Positions 1 to 8,351 of a DNA stretch of 64,000 nucleotides are shown here, in pieces. The DNA lies in assembly GCA_026985095.1 (NCBI GenBank), contig JALSQW010000056.1, positions 71,144-135,143 on the forward strand, read 5' to 3'. Source of the DNA: Acidimicrobiia bacterium (GTDB lineage: Bacteria; Actinomycetota; Acidimicrobiia; Spongiisociales; UBA5794). The position numbers and the translations under genes were made by a program. The notes beneath the pieces are model-generated. The model was given only the letters and a program-made list of their open reading frames with translations. It was not told where the DNA came from and searched no databases. Numbering within the stretch: the stretch's first letter is position 1; each line of letters begins with the position of its first letter.

Positions 1-288
1 CGCGGCATGGCCGAAGCGGACGATCCCGGCGCGGGTCCCGAGCGCGCCGTCGAACGCCTCCCCGAGGGCGATGGCGGTGTCCTCGACGGTGTGGTGCTCG
101 TCGATGTGGAGGTCGCCGACGGTTCGCGCCTCGAGGTCGAACAGGCCGTGCATGGCCATCGATGTCAGGAGATGGTCGAACATGCCGACCCCGGTGGCGA
201 CCTGGGCTCGGCCCGAGCCGTCGAGTGACAGCACGATCTGGACGTCGGTCTCGGTGGTGGTGCGTTGGATCGTGGCCGATCGGGCCAT
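1..288 (-). CDS. hisB: Imidazoleglycerol-phosphate dehydratase HisB, N-terminal part (gene runs off the window)
   Basis: The first 96 codons are present and the gene continues beyond base 1. The protein starts [18 protein letters not shown], the usual HisB opening, and contains [12 protein letters not shown] and [16 protein letters not shown]; the histidine/glutamate clusters of these motifs bind the manganese ions in the family. The enzyme dehydrates imidazole glycerol phosphate to imidazole acetol phosphate. Its ATG (288-286) overlaps the TGA of hisC in an ATGA junction, so translation is probably coupled. It is the last his gene visible in this operon; hisH or hisF could follow outside the window. 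Confidence 0.93.
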   Translation of the reverse strand, partial: MARSATIQRTTTETDVQIVLSLDGSGRAQVATGVGMFDHLLTSMAMHGLFDLEARTVGDLHIDEHHTVEDTAIALGEAFDGALGTRAGIVRFGHAA

Positions 289-1337
289 CACAGAACCTCC
301 TCGAGGGTGGCGAGAAGCCGGTCGTCCTCGCCGGGTGAACGGACGGTGAACCGGAGATGATCGGCGAGGGGCCCGTCGGCCGGGAACCGCCGAACGACGA
401 GGCCCCTGGAGAAGAGGTGGTCGGCGATGGCACCGGCGGCGGACCCGACGTGACAGAGGAGGAAGTTGGCCGCCGACGGCAGGACGGTGAAGCCGACGCC
501 GGTCAGCGCGTCGGCCAGCCGTGCGCGCTCGGTGACCAGCCGGTGGACGTTGGCGGTCATCCGCTCGGGGTGGTCGAGCGCGTCGATGGCGAGGACCGAC
601 GACACCTCGGCGATGCTTCCGGGCGGGCGCACCGCGTCGAGGGTATCGACGAGGGCTTCCGCTCCCACCCCGAAACCGACGCGGGCCCCTGCCAGGCCGA
701 ATCCCTTGGACAGGGTATGGCAGACGAGGACGTCGTCATGGGCGGCGACGAGATCCGTCCAGCGGTCGCCGGCGATCTCGGCGTAGGCGGCGTCGAGGAT
801 CGTCACGCCCGCGGTGGCGTTCACGATCGTCTCGACGGTCTCGAGGTCGAGGCGCTCGCCGGTGGGGTTGTTGGGGACGCACAGCCAGACCACATCGGCG
901 TCGGCGGCCGCTTCCACGAGGGCGTCGACGGGCTGGGCGAACGACGGGCCGGCGGCCGGGATCTCGAGGTGGGCGGCCCCGACCTGCGCGGCGGCGATCC
1001 GGTACAGCGGGTAGGTGGGAGCGGAGGTGACGGACCGGCGCGACGGGCCGAGGAAGGCTCGCGCGGCGAGGAGGATGATCTCGTCCACGCCGGCTCCGGG
1101 GGCGATGTTGGACGGTTCGACGCCCACGTAGCGGGCCGCCGCCTCGCGGAGGGGGAGGTAGTTGGCCCCGGGGTACTCGTTGAGGCGTCGGGCAGCGGCG
1201 GCGGCTGGCGCGGCGGCCCAGTCGGGCGGGTACGGGGACGTGTTGTGGTCGAAGCGAACGATCGCCGACTCGGGGATCCCGAGGTCTCGGGCGATGTCCC
1301 GGGTCGTGGGCTGCCATCGGTAGCGGGGAACGCTCAT
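288..1337 (-). CDS. hisC: Histidinol-phosphate aminotransferase
   Basis: A 349-residue fold-type I PLP aminotransferase that converts imidazole acetol phosphate to histidinol phosphate with glutamate as amino donor. Visible motifs are VPNNPTG (substrate and PLP contacts), an Asp followed by Ala-Tyr-Ala-Glu, and [17 protein letters not shown], which holds the PLP-binding lysine. The start MSVPRYRW was chosen because its ATG overlaps the hisD stop (ATGA) and family homology begins immediately; longer reading in this frame lies inside hisD. Related aminotransferases share the fold, but its place between hisD and hisB makes HisC the clear choice. Confidence 0.93.
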   Translation of the reverse strand: MSVPRYRWQPTTRDIARDLGIPESAIVRFDHNTSPYPPDWAAAPAAAAARRLNEYPGANYLPLREAAARYVGVEPSNIAPGAGVDEIILLAARAFLGPSRRSVTSAPTYPLYRIAAAQVGAAHLEIPAAGPSFAQPVDALVEAAADADVVWLCVPNNPTGERLDLETVETIVNATAGVTILDAAYAEIAGDRWTDLVAAHDDVLVCHTLSKGFGLAGARVGFGVGAEALVDTLDAVRPPGSIAEVSSVLAIDALDHPERMTANVHRLVTERARLADALTGVGFTVLPSAANFLLCHVGSAAGAIADHLFSRGLVVRRFPADGPLADHLRFTVRSPGEDDRLLATLEEVL

Positions 1338-2629
1338 CGCGGCGCCAACCGCATGTCGACACATGCCGCGTGGGCGGTGAGCCCTTCGGCCTGGGCGAGG
1401 GTGCGGATCGTCGGGGCGAGACCTTGCAGTCCTTCCCGGGTGAGGTGCTGGAGCTGGCGCCATGATCCGAAGTCCTCGGTCGCCAGGGGTCCGTAGGCGG
1501 CGGCGAGACCGCCGGTGGGAAGGATGTGGTTGGCGCCTGTGGCGTAGTCGCCGGCTGACTCGGGGGTCCAATGACCGAGGAAGACGGATCCGGCCGATGG
1601 GACGAGCCGAGCATCGGCATCGGGGTCCGCGCTGTGGATGGTCAGGTGCTCGGGTGCCCAGGCGTCGACGAATGCCAAGGCGTCCCGATGGTCGGTGGCG
1701 ACGACGACCATGCCATGGTCGGCGAGGGCGGCGGCGACGATATCGGCCCGCTTCAGGTCCTGGAGTTGCCGCGAGACCGCCTCGACGACCGCCTCGGCGA
1801 CGTCGGGGTCGGCGGTGACGAGCACCACGGTGGAGTCGGGGCCGTGCTCGGCCTGGCAGAGGAGGTCGGCGGCGGCGACCTCGGGGTCGGCGGTGGCGTC
1901 CACGACGATGGCGGCCTCGCTCGGTCCGGCGGGCAGGTCGACCCCGACGACGCCGTAGACAGCCAGCTTGGCTGCGGTCACCCAGGTTCCTCCAGGGCCG
2001 ACGATCTTGTCGACGGGCGCGATCGTCTCGGTCCCGTAGGCGAGGGCGCCGATCGCCTGTGCGCCGCCGGTGGCGTGCACCTCGTCGAGGCCGAGCCGAT
2101 GCGCGGCGGCCATCACGGTGGCGTCGAGGCGCCCGTCGGGTCCCGGTGGGCTGATGACGACGATCGACCCGACGCCGGCGACCTGCGCCGGGATGGCGGC
2201 CATCAGCAGCGACGAGGGATACGCGGCGAGTCCGCCGGGTACGTAGAGCCCGACCCTGCGCAGCGGCGTCCAGCGGCGGACGACCGTCACCCCGGGGGAC
2301 GGTTCGATGGTGACGTCGGTGGGTCGCTGCGACGCGTGGACGAGGCGGATGTTGGCGGCGGCCGTGTCGAGGGCGTCGAGCACGTCGGGAGCAACGGCGC
2401 GCTCGGCGGCAGCGAGGTCGGAGGGGTCGACGGTGAGGGGCGCGGCGGCCGGGACGCCGCCGAAGCGCACATCGAAGCCGCGCAAGGCTGCGTCTCCTCC
2501 GACGCGGACGGCTTCGACGATCTCGGCCGCGGCGACCCGGGTCGCGGTGTCGGGGACGGCCGACCGGCGGACGATGGCGGCCCGCTCGGCGGGGGAGAGA
2601 TCGGCCAGGGCGACGGTTCGGATCCTCAT
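1334..2629 (-). CDS. hisD: Histidinol dehydrogenase
   Basis: A 431-residue enzyme of normal family length that oxidises histidinol to histidine in two NAD-dependent steps. Motifs include LPAGPSEAAIVVD, the CQAEHGPDS segment whose Gln and His are zinc ligands in known structures, and the catalytic Glu-His pair in AWAPEHLTIH. The ATG at 2629-2627 overlaps the TGA of hisG; the TGA overlaps the hisC start. The gene order hisG-hisD-hisC-hisB with 4-nt overlaps indicates one polycistronic message. Confidence 0.96.
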   Translation of the reverse strand: MRIRTVALADLSPAERAAIVRRSAVPDTATRVAAAEIVEAVRVGGDAALRGFDVRFGGVPAAAPLTVDPSDLAAAERAVAPDVLDALDTAAANIRLVHASQRPTDVTIEPSPGVTVVRRWTPLRRVGLYVPGGLAAYPSSLLMAAIPAQVAGVGSIVVISPPGPDGRLDATVMAAAHRLGLDEVHATGGAQAIGALAYGTETIAPVDKIVGPGGTWVTAAKLAVYGVVGVDLPAGPSEAAIVVDATADPEVAAADLLCQAEHGPDSTVVLVTADPDVAEAVVEAVSRQLQDLKRADIVAAALADHGMVVVATDHRDALAFVDAWAPEHLTIHSADPDADARLVPSAGSVFLGHWTPESAGDYATGANHILPTGGLAAAYGPLATEDFGSWRQLQHLTREGLQGLAPTIRTLAQAEGLTAHAACVDMRLAPR

Positions 2630-3468
2630 CGGATCATCTGCTCGATGGGGAGGACGAGGATCGCCGAGGCGCCGGCTGCTTCGAGCTCGGGGAGCACCGT
2701 CCACATCTCGTCCGCGTCGACGACCGAATGGACGGCGACCATCCCGTCGTGGGCGAGGGGGACGACGGTCGGAGCGTCGGCGCCGGGGATGATCTGCTCG
2801 ATGGCGTCGACGGCGGTCGCCGGTGCGTTCATCAGCACGTAGCGCTTCCTCCGGGCGGTGACGACGGCACGCACCATCGTCGCCAGCGGCGTACGTTCCC
2901 CGTCGGCGGACGAGATGAGCGCAGCCTGGGATTCGAGGATGGTCGCCACCGGCCGGAGGCCGTTCACCATCAGGGTGCTTCCGCTCGAGACGAGGTCGAC
3001 GATCGCGTCGGCGACGTCGAGCTTGGGGGCGACCTCCACCGAGCCGCGGAGGGGGATCGTGATGATCGGGATGTCCTTGTCGGCGAAGAACCCGGTCACG
3101 GTACGGGGGTGGGAGGTGGCCACACGCAGGTCCGCGAAGTCCTCGAGCGACTCGACCGGGGACGTCTCTTCCACAGCGGCGGTGAGGCGGCAGCGTCCGA
3201 ACCCGAGTTCGACGACGACGTCGGGGGCGAGCCCGGACTCGGCGACGAGGTCGAGTCCGGTGATCCCGAATTGGGCGACGTCGTCGTGGACGAGCTCGGG
3301 GATGTCGTCGGCGCGAACGAACAGGACCTCTACGGGCATGTTGCGGACGGGGACCGACAGGGAGCGGTCGGACGTCTCGAACACCAGCCCGGCCTGGCGG
3401 AGGAGGGCGACGGAGGGATCGGCGAGGCGGCCCTTGTTGGGGACGGCGATCCGAGTCCGGCCGCTCAT
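2626..3468 (-). CDS. hisG: ATP phosphoribosyltransferase, long form
   Basis: A 280-residue HisG, the committed step joining ATP and PRPP. The N-terminus MSGRTRIAVPNKGRL is typical, and the SGSTLMVNGL segment corresponds to the PRPP-binding loop. About 70 C-terminal residues (VLMNAPATAVDAIEQIIPG onward) match the regulatory HisG_C domain, so this is the self-sufficient long form that is feedback-inhibited by histidine and needs no HisZ. The start was chosen at the ATG overlapping the stop of the upstream TrpR-like gene (ATGA). Confidence 0.95.
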   Translation of the reverse strand: MSGRTRIAVPNKGRLADPSVALLRQAGLVFETSDRSLSVPVRNMPVEVLFVRADDIPELVHDDVAQFGITGLDLVAESGLAPDVVVELGFGRCRLTAAVEETSPVESLEDFADLRVATSHPRTVTGFFADKDIPIITIPLRGSVEVAPKLDVADAIVDLVSSGSTLMVNGLRPVATILESQAALISSADGERTPLATMVRAVVTARRKRYVLMNAPATAVDAIEQIIPGADAPTVVPLAHDGMVAVHSVVDADEMWTVLPELEAAGASAILVLPIEQMIR

Positions 3469-3779
3469 GGCGATGCTCCGATGCCGAGCCGGTCCAGGGT
3501 CTCGCGGTACCCGCCGGTGCCGTGTCGGAGCCAGTCGTTGATGCGGGTGATCGTGGCGGTCGAGACGCCGGTCGTGTCGTGGATGGCCCGGTAGGAACGG
3601 CCGGCGGCGAGCTGGCGGACCACGGCCCAGCGGGAGGCCATCTCTTCGAGTTCGCGTCGGGTACACAGGTCGCGGAGGAGACGTTCGGCTTCGTCGCGGT
3701 CCGAGCATGAGACGATGGCGTCCAGGAGGGCGTTGGCGTCCTCGTCGGAGGCCCAGTCTCTGGCCGTCGTGTTCGGCAT
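3465..3779 (-). CDS. TrpR-like (YerC/YecD family) transcriptional regulator
   Basis: A 104-residue helix-turn-helix protein of the TrpR/YerC-YecD family. The middle has the family pattern LCTRRELEEMASRWAVVRQL followed by the HTH segment SYRAIHDTTGVSTATITRIN. It is the first gene of the his operon, preceded by an AGGAG Shine-Dalgarno sequence, and its stop overlaps hisG. Family members are small DNA-binding repressors; control of the his genes and of itself is my inference from position. An inverted and tandem repeat just upstream (3791-3815) is a candidate operator. The ligand, if any, is unknown. Confidence 0.85.
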   Translation of the reverse strand: MPNTTARDWASDEDANALLDAIVSCSDRDEAERLLRDLCTRRELEEMASRWAVVRQLAAGRSYRAIHDTTGVSTATITRINDWLRHGTGGYRETLDRLGIGASP

Positions 3780-3790
3780 GGCGTCGCTCC

Positions 3791-3815
3791 TGCTAGCGTA
3801 TTAGCACATTAGCAC
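3791..3815. promoter_or_regulatory. Candidate operator/promoter between the his operon and hisA
   Basis: TGCTA (3791-3795) is the reverse complement of TAGCA at 3802-3806, which recurs at 3810-3814; ATTAGCAC is repeated back to back (3800-3807, 3808-3815). On the minus strand the same bases hold a -10-like TACGCT (3800-3795) in front of the regulator gene. The repeats therefore overlap the divergent promoters, as an autoregulatory operator would. Binding by the adjacent TrpR-like protein is inferred only. Confidence 0.5.
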
Positions 3816-3848
3816 ACTCTCACACCTGGTGACACCTCGGAGGAGCCC

Positions 3849-4565
3849 ATGCAGATCATCCCCGCCGTCGACGTCCTCGATGGGGCGGTCGTGCGCCTGC
3901 TGCGGGGCGACTTCGGTGCCGTCACCCGGTACGCCACCGACCCCGTGCACATCGGGTCGCGTTGGATCGAACGGGGTGCCACCCTCGTCCACGTCGTGGA
4001 CCTCGACGCCTCCCGAGGAGCCCCACCCGACCGGGCGCTGTGGGCCGGCCTCGGGCGAGCAGGGATCCCGTTCCAGATCGGCGGCGGGATCCGCAGCGAC
4101 GTCGTCGCCGGCGACGCCGTCGCCGCCGGAGCGCTCCGCGTCGTGGTCGGCACCGCAGCGCTGGAAACGAGCGACACCCTGGTCCGGATCGTCGACACCG
4201 TCGGTACGGACCGGGTCGTCGCCGCCATCGACGTGCGCGACGGGAGAGCGCACGGAGCCGGATGGCGAGACGAGGGCATCGCGCTCGATCGGGCGCTCGC
4301 CGCGGTCGTCGACGCCGGCGTCCCTCGGATCCTGGTCACCGGCATCGAACGCGACGGGGCGATGGTCGGGCCGGACCTGAACCTCCTCGCGCAGGTGCGA
4401 TCGCTCGCTCCCGGCCTCCGTCTCATCGCCAGCGGGGGCGTCGGCGACCTCGCGGATCTCGAGGCCCTGTCGGAGCTCGGCGTCGAGGGCGCCATCGTGG
4501 GGAGGGCCCTCTACGAAGGACGGATCGACCTGTCCGAGGCGATCGCCGTGGCGAGCGGCCGCTGA
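3849..4565 (+). CDS. hisA: HisA phosphoribosylformimino-AICAR-P isomerase
   Basis: A 238-residue (beta/alpha)8 barrel that performs the Amadori rearrangement of ProFAR to PRFAR. The catalytic aspartates are D8 (IIPAVDVLDG) and D128 (AAIDVRDG); phosphate-binding loops are IGGGIR and IASGGV. Actinobacterial PriA, which also replaces TrpF, usually has SGGIR at the first loop; GGGIR here argues for plain HisA, but bifunctionality cannot be excluded. The start is fixed by a strong CGGAGGAG Shine-Dalgarno. The gene stands alone, divergent from the his operon rather than next to hisH/hisF. Confidence 0.92.
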   Translation: MQIIPAVDVLDGAVVRLLRGDFGAVTRYATDPVHIGSRWIERGATLVHVVDLDASRGAPPDRALWAGLGRAGIPFQIGGGIRSDVVAGDAVAAGALRVVVGTAALETSDTLVRIVDTVGTDRVVAAIDVRDGRAHGAGWRDEGIALDRALAAVVDAGVPRILVTGIERDGAMVGPDLNLLAQVRSLAPGLRLIASGGVGDLADLEALSELGVEGAIVGRALYEGRIDLSEAIAVASGR

Positions 4566-4580
4566 GCGCTCCGGCGCTCA
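4563..4580. terminator. Hairpin spanning both convergent stop codons
   Basis: TGAGCGC-TCCG-GCGCTCA is a perfect 7-bp inverted repeat. Its left end is the TGA stop of hisA and its right end the TGA stop (minus strand) of the AAA ATPase gene. There is no T-run, so it may be a weak bidirectional or Rho-assisted terminator. Confidence 0.4.
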
Positions 4581-6572
4581 CGCCCCCTCGGAACGGTCTC
4601 GAAGGGCGCGCAGCGCATCGGCGATATCACTGCCGGAGACGGCGATCGACTCGGGATCGCGCCGCAGTGCCTGGAGGGCAGCCTCTCGCAGCAGGCCGGC
4701 GAGCTCCGCGAACGACAGCCCCTCGGTATCGGCGACCACACGGTCGAGGTCGATGTCTTCGGCGAAGGGCACGTCGCTGATCGAGAAGAACGCCGACCTC
4801 GCTTCGGCCCCGGGGAGACCGAGCCGGAGATGCACCTCGAGTCGGCCCGGGCGGAGAAGCGCCGGATCGACCAGATCGCGGCGGTTGGTGGCGCCGATGA
4901 CGAACACGTCACCCCGGTCGGCGACCCCGTCCATCTCCGTCAGCAGCGCGGCCACGACCGAATCGGTCACGGTGTTGGTCGAGTTGCCACGCACCGGAGC
5001 GAGGGCATCGATCTCGTCGAAGAACAAGATGGCCGGTGCCACCGCCTTCGCCCGGGCGAACACCTCGCGGACGGCGCGCTCGGACTCGCCCACCCATTTG
5101 TCGAGGAGCTCCGCGCCCTTGACCGGGAAGAACGCCGCTCCGGACTCGTGTGCCAAGGCTCGAACCACGTAGGTCTTGCCGGTACCGGGCGGCCCCCACA
5201 GCAGGAGGCCCTTGGGCGGCTCGATGCCGAGGCGTCGGAAACGCCTGGGATCGGTCATCTGCCAGATCACCGTCTCGGTCAGGCGTTGCTTGATGGTGTC
5301 GAGGTTCGCCACCCGATCGAACCCGTACGAGGGCATCTCCCCGAGCGACGTCGTGCCCAACGACGGCGGCGTGCCGTCGACCGCCCGCTCCAGGAGCTCC
5401 TGGGTGATCGGTGCCCCCGACGTCGCCACCAGCGCCGTCGCCTCGAGCACCGCCGCCATGATGTCGGCGCCGGAGAACCCGGCGGTGCGGGCCGACAGCC
5501 GGTCGAAGTCCAGGTTCCGCTGCGGCACCTGGGCGAGAGCCGCCTCGAAGAGGAGCGCTCGGCGTGCGGTGTCCGGCGGGGGGATCACAAGCCGCCGGGG
5601 AAGAAGGGGCGACGACGAGATCGCCGCGTTGAGGCGAGTCGCCGACGACACCCCCAGGACGCAGGCGATCCTGGGCCGATCCGCGACCGCATCGAGGAAC
5701 CAACGGAAGATCGCACCGGCCTGCGTCTCGAACATCCCGTCGCTGCCTGCGACCGAATCGACGTGGTCGAGGTAGATGATCGCCGGCGGCGGGGTCTCCT
5801 TGACCGAACGCTCCAGGAGTGTGAGGAGCCGATCGGGCTTGAACACCATGTCGAGCGGCACCTCGTGGACGGCGGCGCCGGCATCCCGAGCGGCGGCATC
5901 GACGAGCTCGGACCGTCCGCAACCGGCTGGACCTTCGACGATCACGCCCGCGACCTCGGGCAGCCCCCAGGTGGCGGGAAGCCGTCGAGCCGACGTCAAC
6001 AGGGAGAACCATCCGGTCAGGATCTCCCGCTCGGTTTCCAGTCCGGCCAGGAGCGCCTCCGCCGTCGTCGGGGCCTCCCCCGGCGGCGACGCGACATGGG
6101 TCACCGTCGCCGGTGGGTTCCGTCCCGCTTCGTGGACGATGGTCCCCGGACCGACGATCCCCGCCGGGGCCGGCTCCACCTCGGCGACGGTCAGCTCCGT
6201 CTCGGTGTCGTCGTCGGCGCCGTACGCGCCCTTGACGACCAGCCGGTCGCCGATCGTGACCGGACGTCCCTGCAGGGCACGGGTGAGGTGGCGGGCATCG
6301 AGCGGGCTCGTCGCTCCTCCCAGGACGACCCGTTGAGCCCGCGGCAGGATGGCCCGCCGCACGTCGACCGACTCGCCGACATCGAGGCCGGCGTTGATCA
6401 GCGTCCGCGGCCCGGCCAGCAGCGCGTTGGGGGACGGCACGTCGCCGGGAGCCACGACCGCATGCGTGTCTCCCAACGCGACGATCCCTCCCCCCGGGAG
6501 ACCCATGGCCACCAGCAAGGTGGCGTCCGCTCTGGCCGTCGGGTCCGTTCCCCGCTTGATGATGAACCGCAT
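4578..6572 (-). CDS. Cdc48/VAT-like tandem AAA+ ATPase with degenerate first ATPase domain
   Basis: A 664-residue protein resembling bacterial Cdc48-like ATPases, presumably a protein unfoldase or remodelling machine; substrates are unknown. Residues about 1-160 look like the Cdc48 N-domain. The first AAA domain has GPAGCGRS (214-221) in place of GxxxxGK[ST] and ends its Walker B in LDH instead of DE, so it has probably lost catalysis. The second domain is intact: Walker A GPPGTGKT (460-467), pore loop KWVG (492-495), Walker B ILFFDE (515-520), sensor GATNRRD and arginine finger LLRPGR. A TACCCT box 6 nt before the ATG suggests a leaderless transcript. It is convergent with hisA. Confidence 0.85.
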   Translation of the reverse strand: MRFIIKRGTDPTARADATLLVAMGLPGGGIVALGDTHAVVAPGDVPSPNALLAGPRTLINAGLDVGESVDVRRAILPRAQRVVLGGATSPLDARHLTRALQGRPVTIGDRLVVKGAYGADDDTETELTVAEVEPAPAGIVGPGTIVHEAGRNPPATVTHVASPPGEAPTTAEALLAGLETEREILTGWFSLLTSARRLPATWGLPEVAGVIVEGPAGCGRSELVDAAARDAGAAVHEVPLDMVFKPDRLLTLLERSVKETPPPAIIYLDHVDSVAGSDGMFETQAGAIFRWFLDAVADRPRIACVLGVSSATRLNAAISSSPLLPRRLVIPPPDTARRALLFEAALAQVPQRNLDFDRLSARTAGFSGADIMAAVLEATALVATSGAPITQELLERAVDGTPPSLGTTSLGEMPSYGFDRVANLDTIKQRLTETVIWQMTDPRRFRRLGIEPPKGLLLWGPPGTGKTYVVRALAHESGAAFFPVKGAELLDKWVGESERAVREVFARAKAVAPAILFFDEIDALAPVRGNSTNTVTDSVVAALLTEMDGVADRGDVFVIGATNRRDLVDPALLRPGRLEVHLRLGLPGAEARSAFFSISDVPFAEDIDLDRVVADTEGLSFAELAGLLREAALQALRRDPESIAVSGSDIADALRALRDRSEGA

Positions 6573-6578
6573 CCTGGA

Positions 6579-6584
6579 AGGGTA
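6579..6584 (-). promoter_or_regulatory. -10 box TACCCT, leaderless type
   Basis: TACCCT ends 6 nt before the ATG of the AAA ATPase gene, placing the expected transcript start at or next to the start codon. No Shine-Dalgarno is present. Confidence 0.5.
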
Positions 6585-6607
6585 GGGCGTCGGTCGGCGC
6601 CTCGGAG

Positions 6608-8245
6608 TCAGCTCGCCGCGGCCAACCGAGCCACCGGCGATGCCGGCATCGCGATCGGTCGGGTGCTCTCGATGATCTCGACACCGCTACGGTCGAGCCA
6701 ACGCCACATCAGGTCGGCTTCGGCCGCAGCGGATACGGTAGCGGGCACCTCGTCGACCTCGCCGGGGCGGTACTCGGGGAGCAGCGGTGCCGAGCCGCGG
6801 GCGCTCCATGCGGCCACGAACCGGCCGTCATCGACGACGATGCCGTCGCCGGCGGCGTCCTCGGCCCAGAGCCGTCCCGCCCCGGTCAACGCGCTCCAGG
6901 CCCGCCGCCGCTCCAACGCCCGGGCGAGGGCCCGATGGCGGTCCCGCACGTCGGCGGCCTCCTCGAAGCGTTGCATCCGGGCCAGCTTCGTCATCCGTTC
7001 CCGCAAGGGGGCCAGGAGGAGATCGGGTTCCTCGGTCACGCCGCGTCGCACGACGGCCACGACGGCCGCGTACTCGTCCTCGGTGATCGTCCCGTCACAC
7101 GGGCAGACGGCGACCCCGACCTGGGCGAAGCTGCATGCGGCGCTGCGGCGGGTGCCGGCACCCCGGCAGCGCCGGATCGGCGTGGCATCCCACAGTGCGA
7201 ACATCACCTGCTCGGCGGCCCGTCTCGAGCGGAACGGGCCCAGGTACGGGCCGTCGCCCCGACGAAGGGTCCTGACGATCGACAGGCGGGGGAACCGTTC
7301 GGAGGTGAGCTTCAGCCAATGGGTGGCTCGAGGAGGTCGAGATCGTCGGTTGTACCGAGGTCGATGGGCGGCGATGAGCCGTAGCTCGGTGATCTCGGCT
7401 TCGAGTTCGGTCTCGCACACGACATGATCGATGCGTTCGAGGTCGCGCAGCATCTGCGCGATGCTGCGCCGCCTGTCCCCGTAGAAGTACGAGCGGACCC
7501 GTGTCCGCAGGTCCTTGGCCTTGCCGACGTAGATCACGGTGCCGTCCGGGTCGACGAACTGGTACACGCCCGCTCGGCGCGGGAGCCCCTCGGTGAGCGC
7601 CAGCTTCGCGTAGGCGGCCGCGCCCCGCGCGGTCGGAAGCCGGAGCAGATCGTCCAGGTGGGTGACGCCGATCGAACCGGCTCTCGCCAGGAGCTCCCAG
7701 AACACGTGGGCGGTGGCGATCGCGTCGTCGAGGGCGCGGTGGGTGGGAGGGTGAGGAGCGCGGAAATGCGCCGAGAGCGTCCCGAGCTTCAGGTTCCTGA
7801 CCTCGCCACGCACGAGCCGTCGCGCCAGCGCCAGGGTGTCGACCGTCGGGTTGGGAAGGCGGCCGTAGCCGAGTCGTCGGGCCGCGGCCTGCAGGAACGA
7901 CATGTCGAACCGCACGTTGTGGCCGACGATGACGGCATCGCCGACGAACTCGAGGAACGAGGGCAACGCCTCGGCGATACGAGGGGCGTCGACGACCATC
8001 GCATGGGTGATGCCGGTGAGGACCGTGATGAAGGGAGGGATCTCGACGCCGGGGTCGACCAGGGTCTGGAACCGACCGACCTCCTCGCCGCCGACGAACT
8101 TGACCGCACCGATCTCGGTGATCTCGCACGAGGCCGCCGAACCGCCCGTGGTCTCCAGATCGAGCACACAGAACGGAACCTCCTGGAGCGCCGCCCCCAT
8201 GTCCTCGAAGCTCCGTTGCGCCACCGTCACCGTCTCACTCCGCAT
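6608..8245 (-). CDS. DEDD exonuclease fused to GIY-YIG endonuclease (epsilon/Cho-like)
   Basis: A 545-residue fusion. The N-terminal DnaQ-like exonuclease has D29 and E31 (VLDLETTG), D114 (HNVRFDMSFL), H169 and D173 (HRALDDA), i.e. a full DEDDh set. The GIY-YIG domain follows at about 223-300 (GVY 226-228, YVG 239-241), like the N-terminal half of UvrC or E. coli Cho. The C-terminal part has a cysteine-rich stretch and an RMQRFEEAADVRDRHRAL segment resembling a UVR motif. The fusion is a known actinobacterial family, probably acting in DNA repair; exact substrates are not established here. A consensus LexA box lies 50 bp upstream, pointing to SOS control. Confidence 0.88.
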   Translation of the reverse strand: MRSETVTVAQRSFEDMGAALQEVPFCVLDLETTGGSAASCEITEIGAVKFVGGEEVGRFQTLVDPGVEIPPFITVLTGITHAMVVDAPRIAEALPSFLEFVGDAVIVGHNVRFDMSFLQAAARRLGYGRLPNPTVDTLALARRLVRGEVRNLKLGTLSAHFRAPHPPTHRALDDAIATAHVFWELLARAGSIGVTHLDDLLRLPTARGAAAYAKLALTEGLPRRAGVYQFVDPDGTVIYVGKAKDLRTRVRSYFYGDRRRSIAQMLRDLERIDHVVCETELEAEITELRLIAAHRPRYNRRSRPPRATHWLKLTSERFPRLSIVRTLRRGDGPYLGPFRSRRAAEQVMFALWDATPIRRCRGAGTRRSAACSFAQVGVAVCPCDGTITEDEYAAVVAVVRRGVTEEPDLLLAPLRERMTKLARMQRFEEAADVRDRHRALARALERRRAWSALTGAGRLWAEDAAGDGIVVDDGRFVAAWSARGSAPLLPEYRPGEVDEVPATVSAAAEADLMWRWLDRSGVEIIESTRPIAMPASPVARLAAAS

Positions 8246-8294
8246 CTGGTCGGCATCGTCGGGATCTGCCCGGCGTGCGGGCCGACACCCTAGC

Positions 8295-8310
8295 CCGAAC
8301 GTACGTTCGG
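8295..8310. promoter_or_regulatory. SOS box (LexA operator)
   Basis: CCGAACGTACGTTCGG is a perfect 16-bp palindrome containing CGAAC-N4-GTTCG, the LexA binding consensus of actinobacteria and Bacillus. It lies in the 106-bp divergent region, 50 bp upstream of the exonuclease/GIY-YIG start and 42 bp upstream of the DsbA-fold gene. Regulation of the repair gene is the likelier target. Confidence 0.8.
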
Positions 8311-8339
8311 TCCAAGGATCCGGGCAACGAGGGGGGCGC

Positions 8340-8345
8340 TACGCT
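8340..8345 (+). promoter_or_regulatory. -10 box TACGCT, leaderless type
   Basis: TACGCT is followed after 6 nt by the ATG of the DsbA-fold gene, with no Shine-Dalgarno between them. Confidence 0.5.
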
Positions 8346-8351
8346 GCGCGG

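Noticed and set aside
4830-7427. An 865-codon plus-strand open frame.
   Set aside because: It is antisense to the AAA ATPase and the exonuclease fusion, which have clear conserved motifs; its translation is Arg/Gly/Asp-rich with no recognisable domain.
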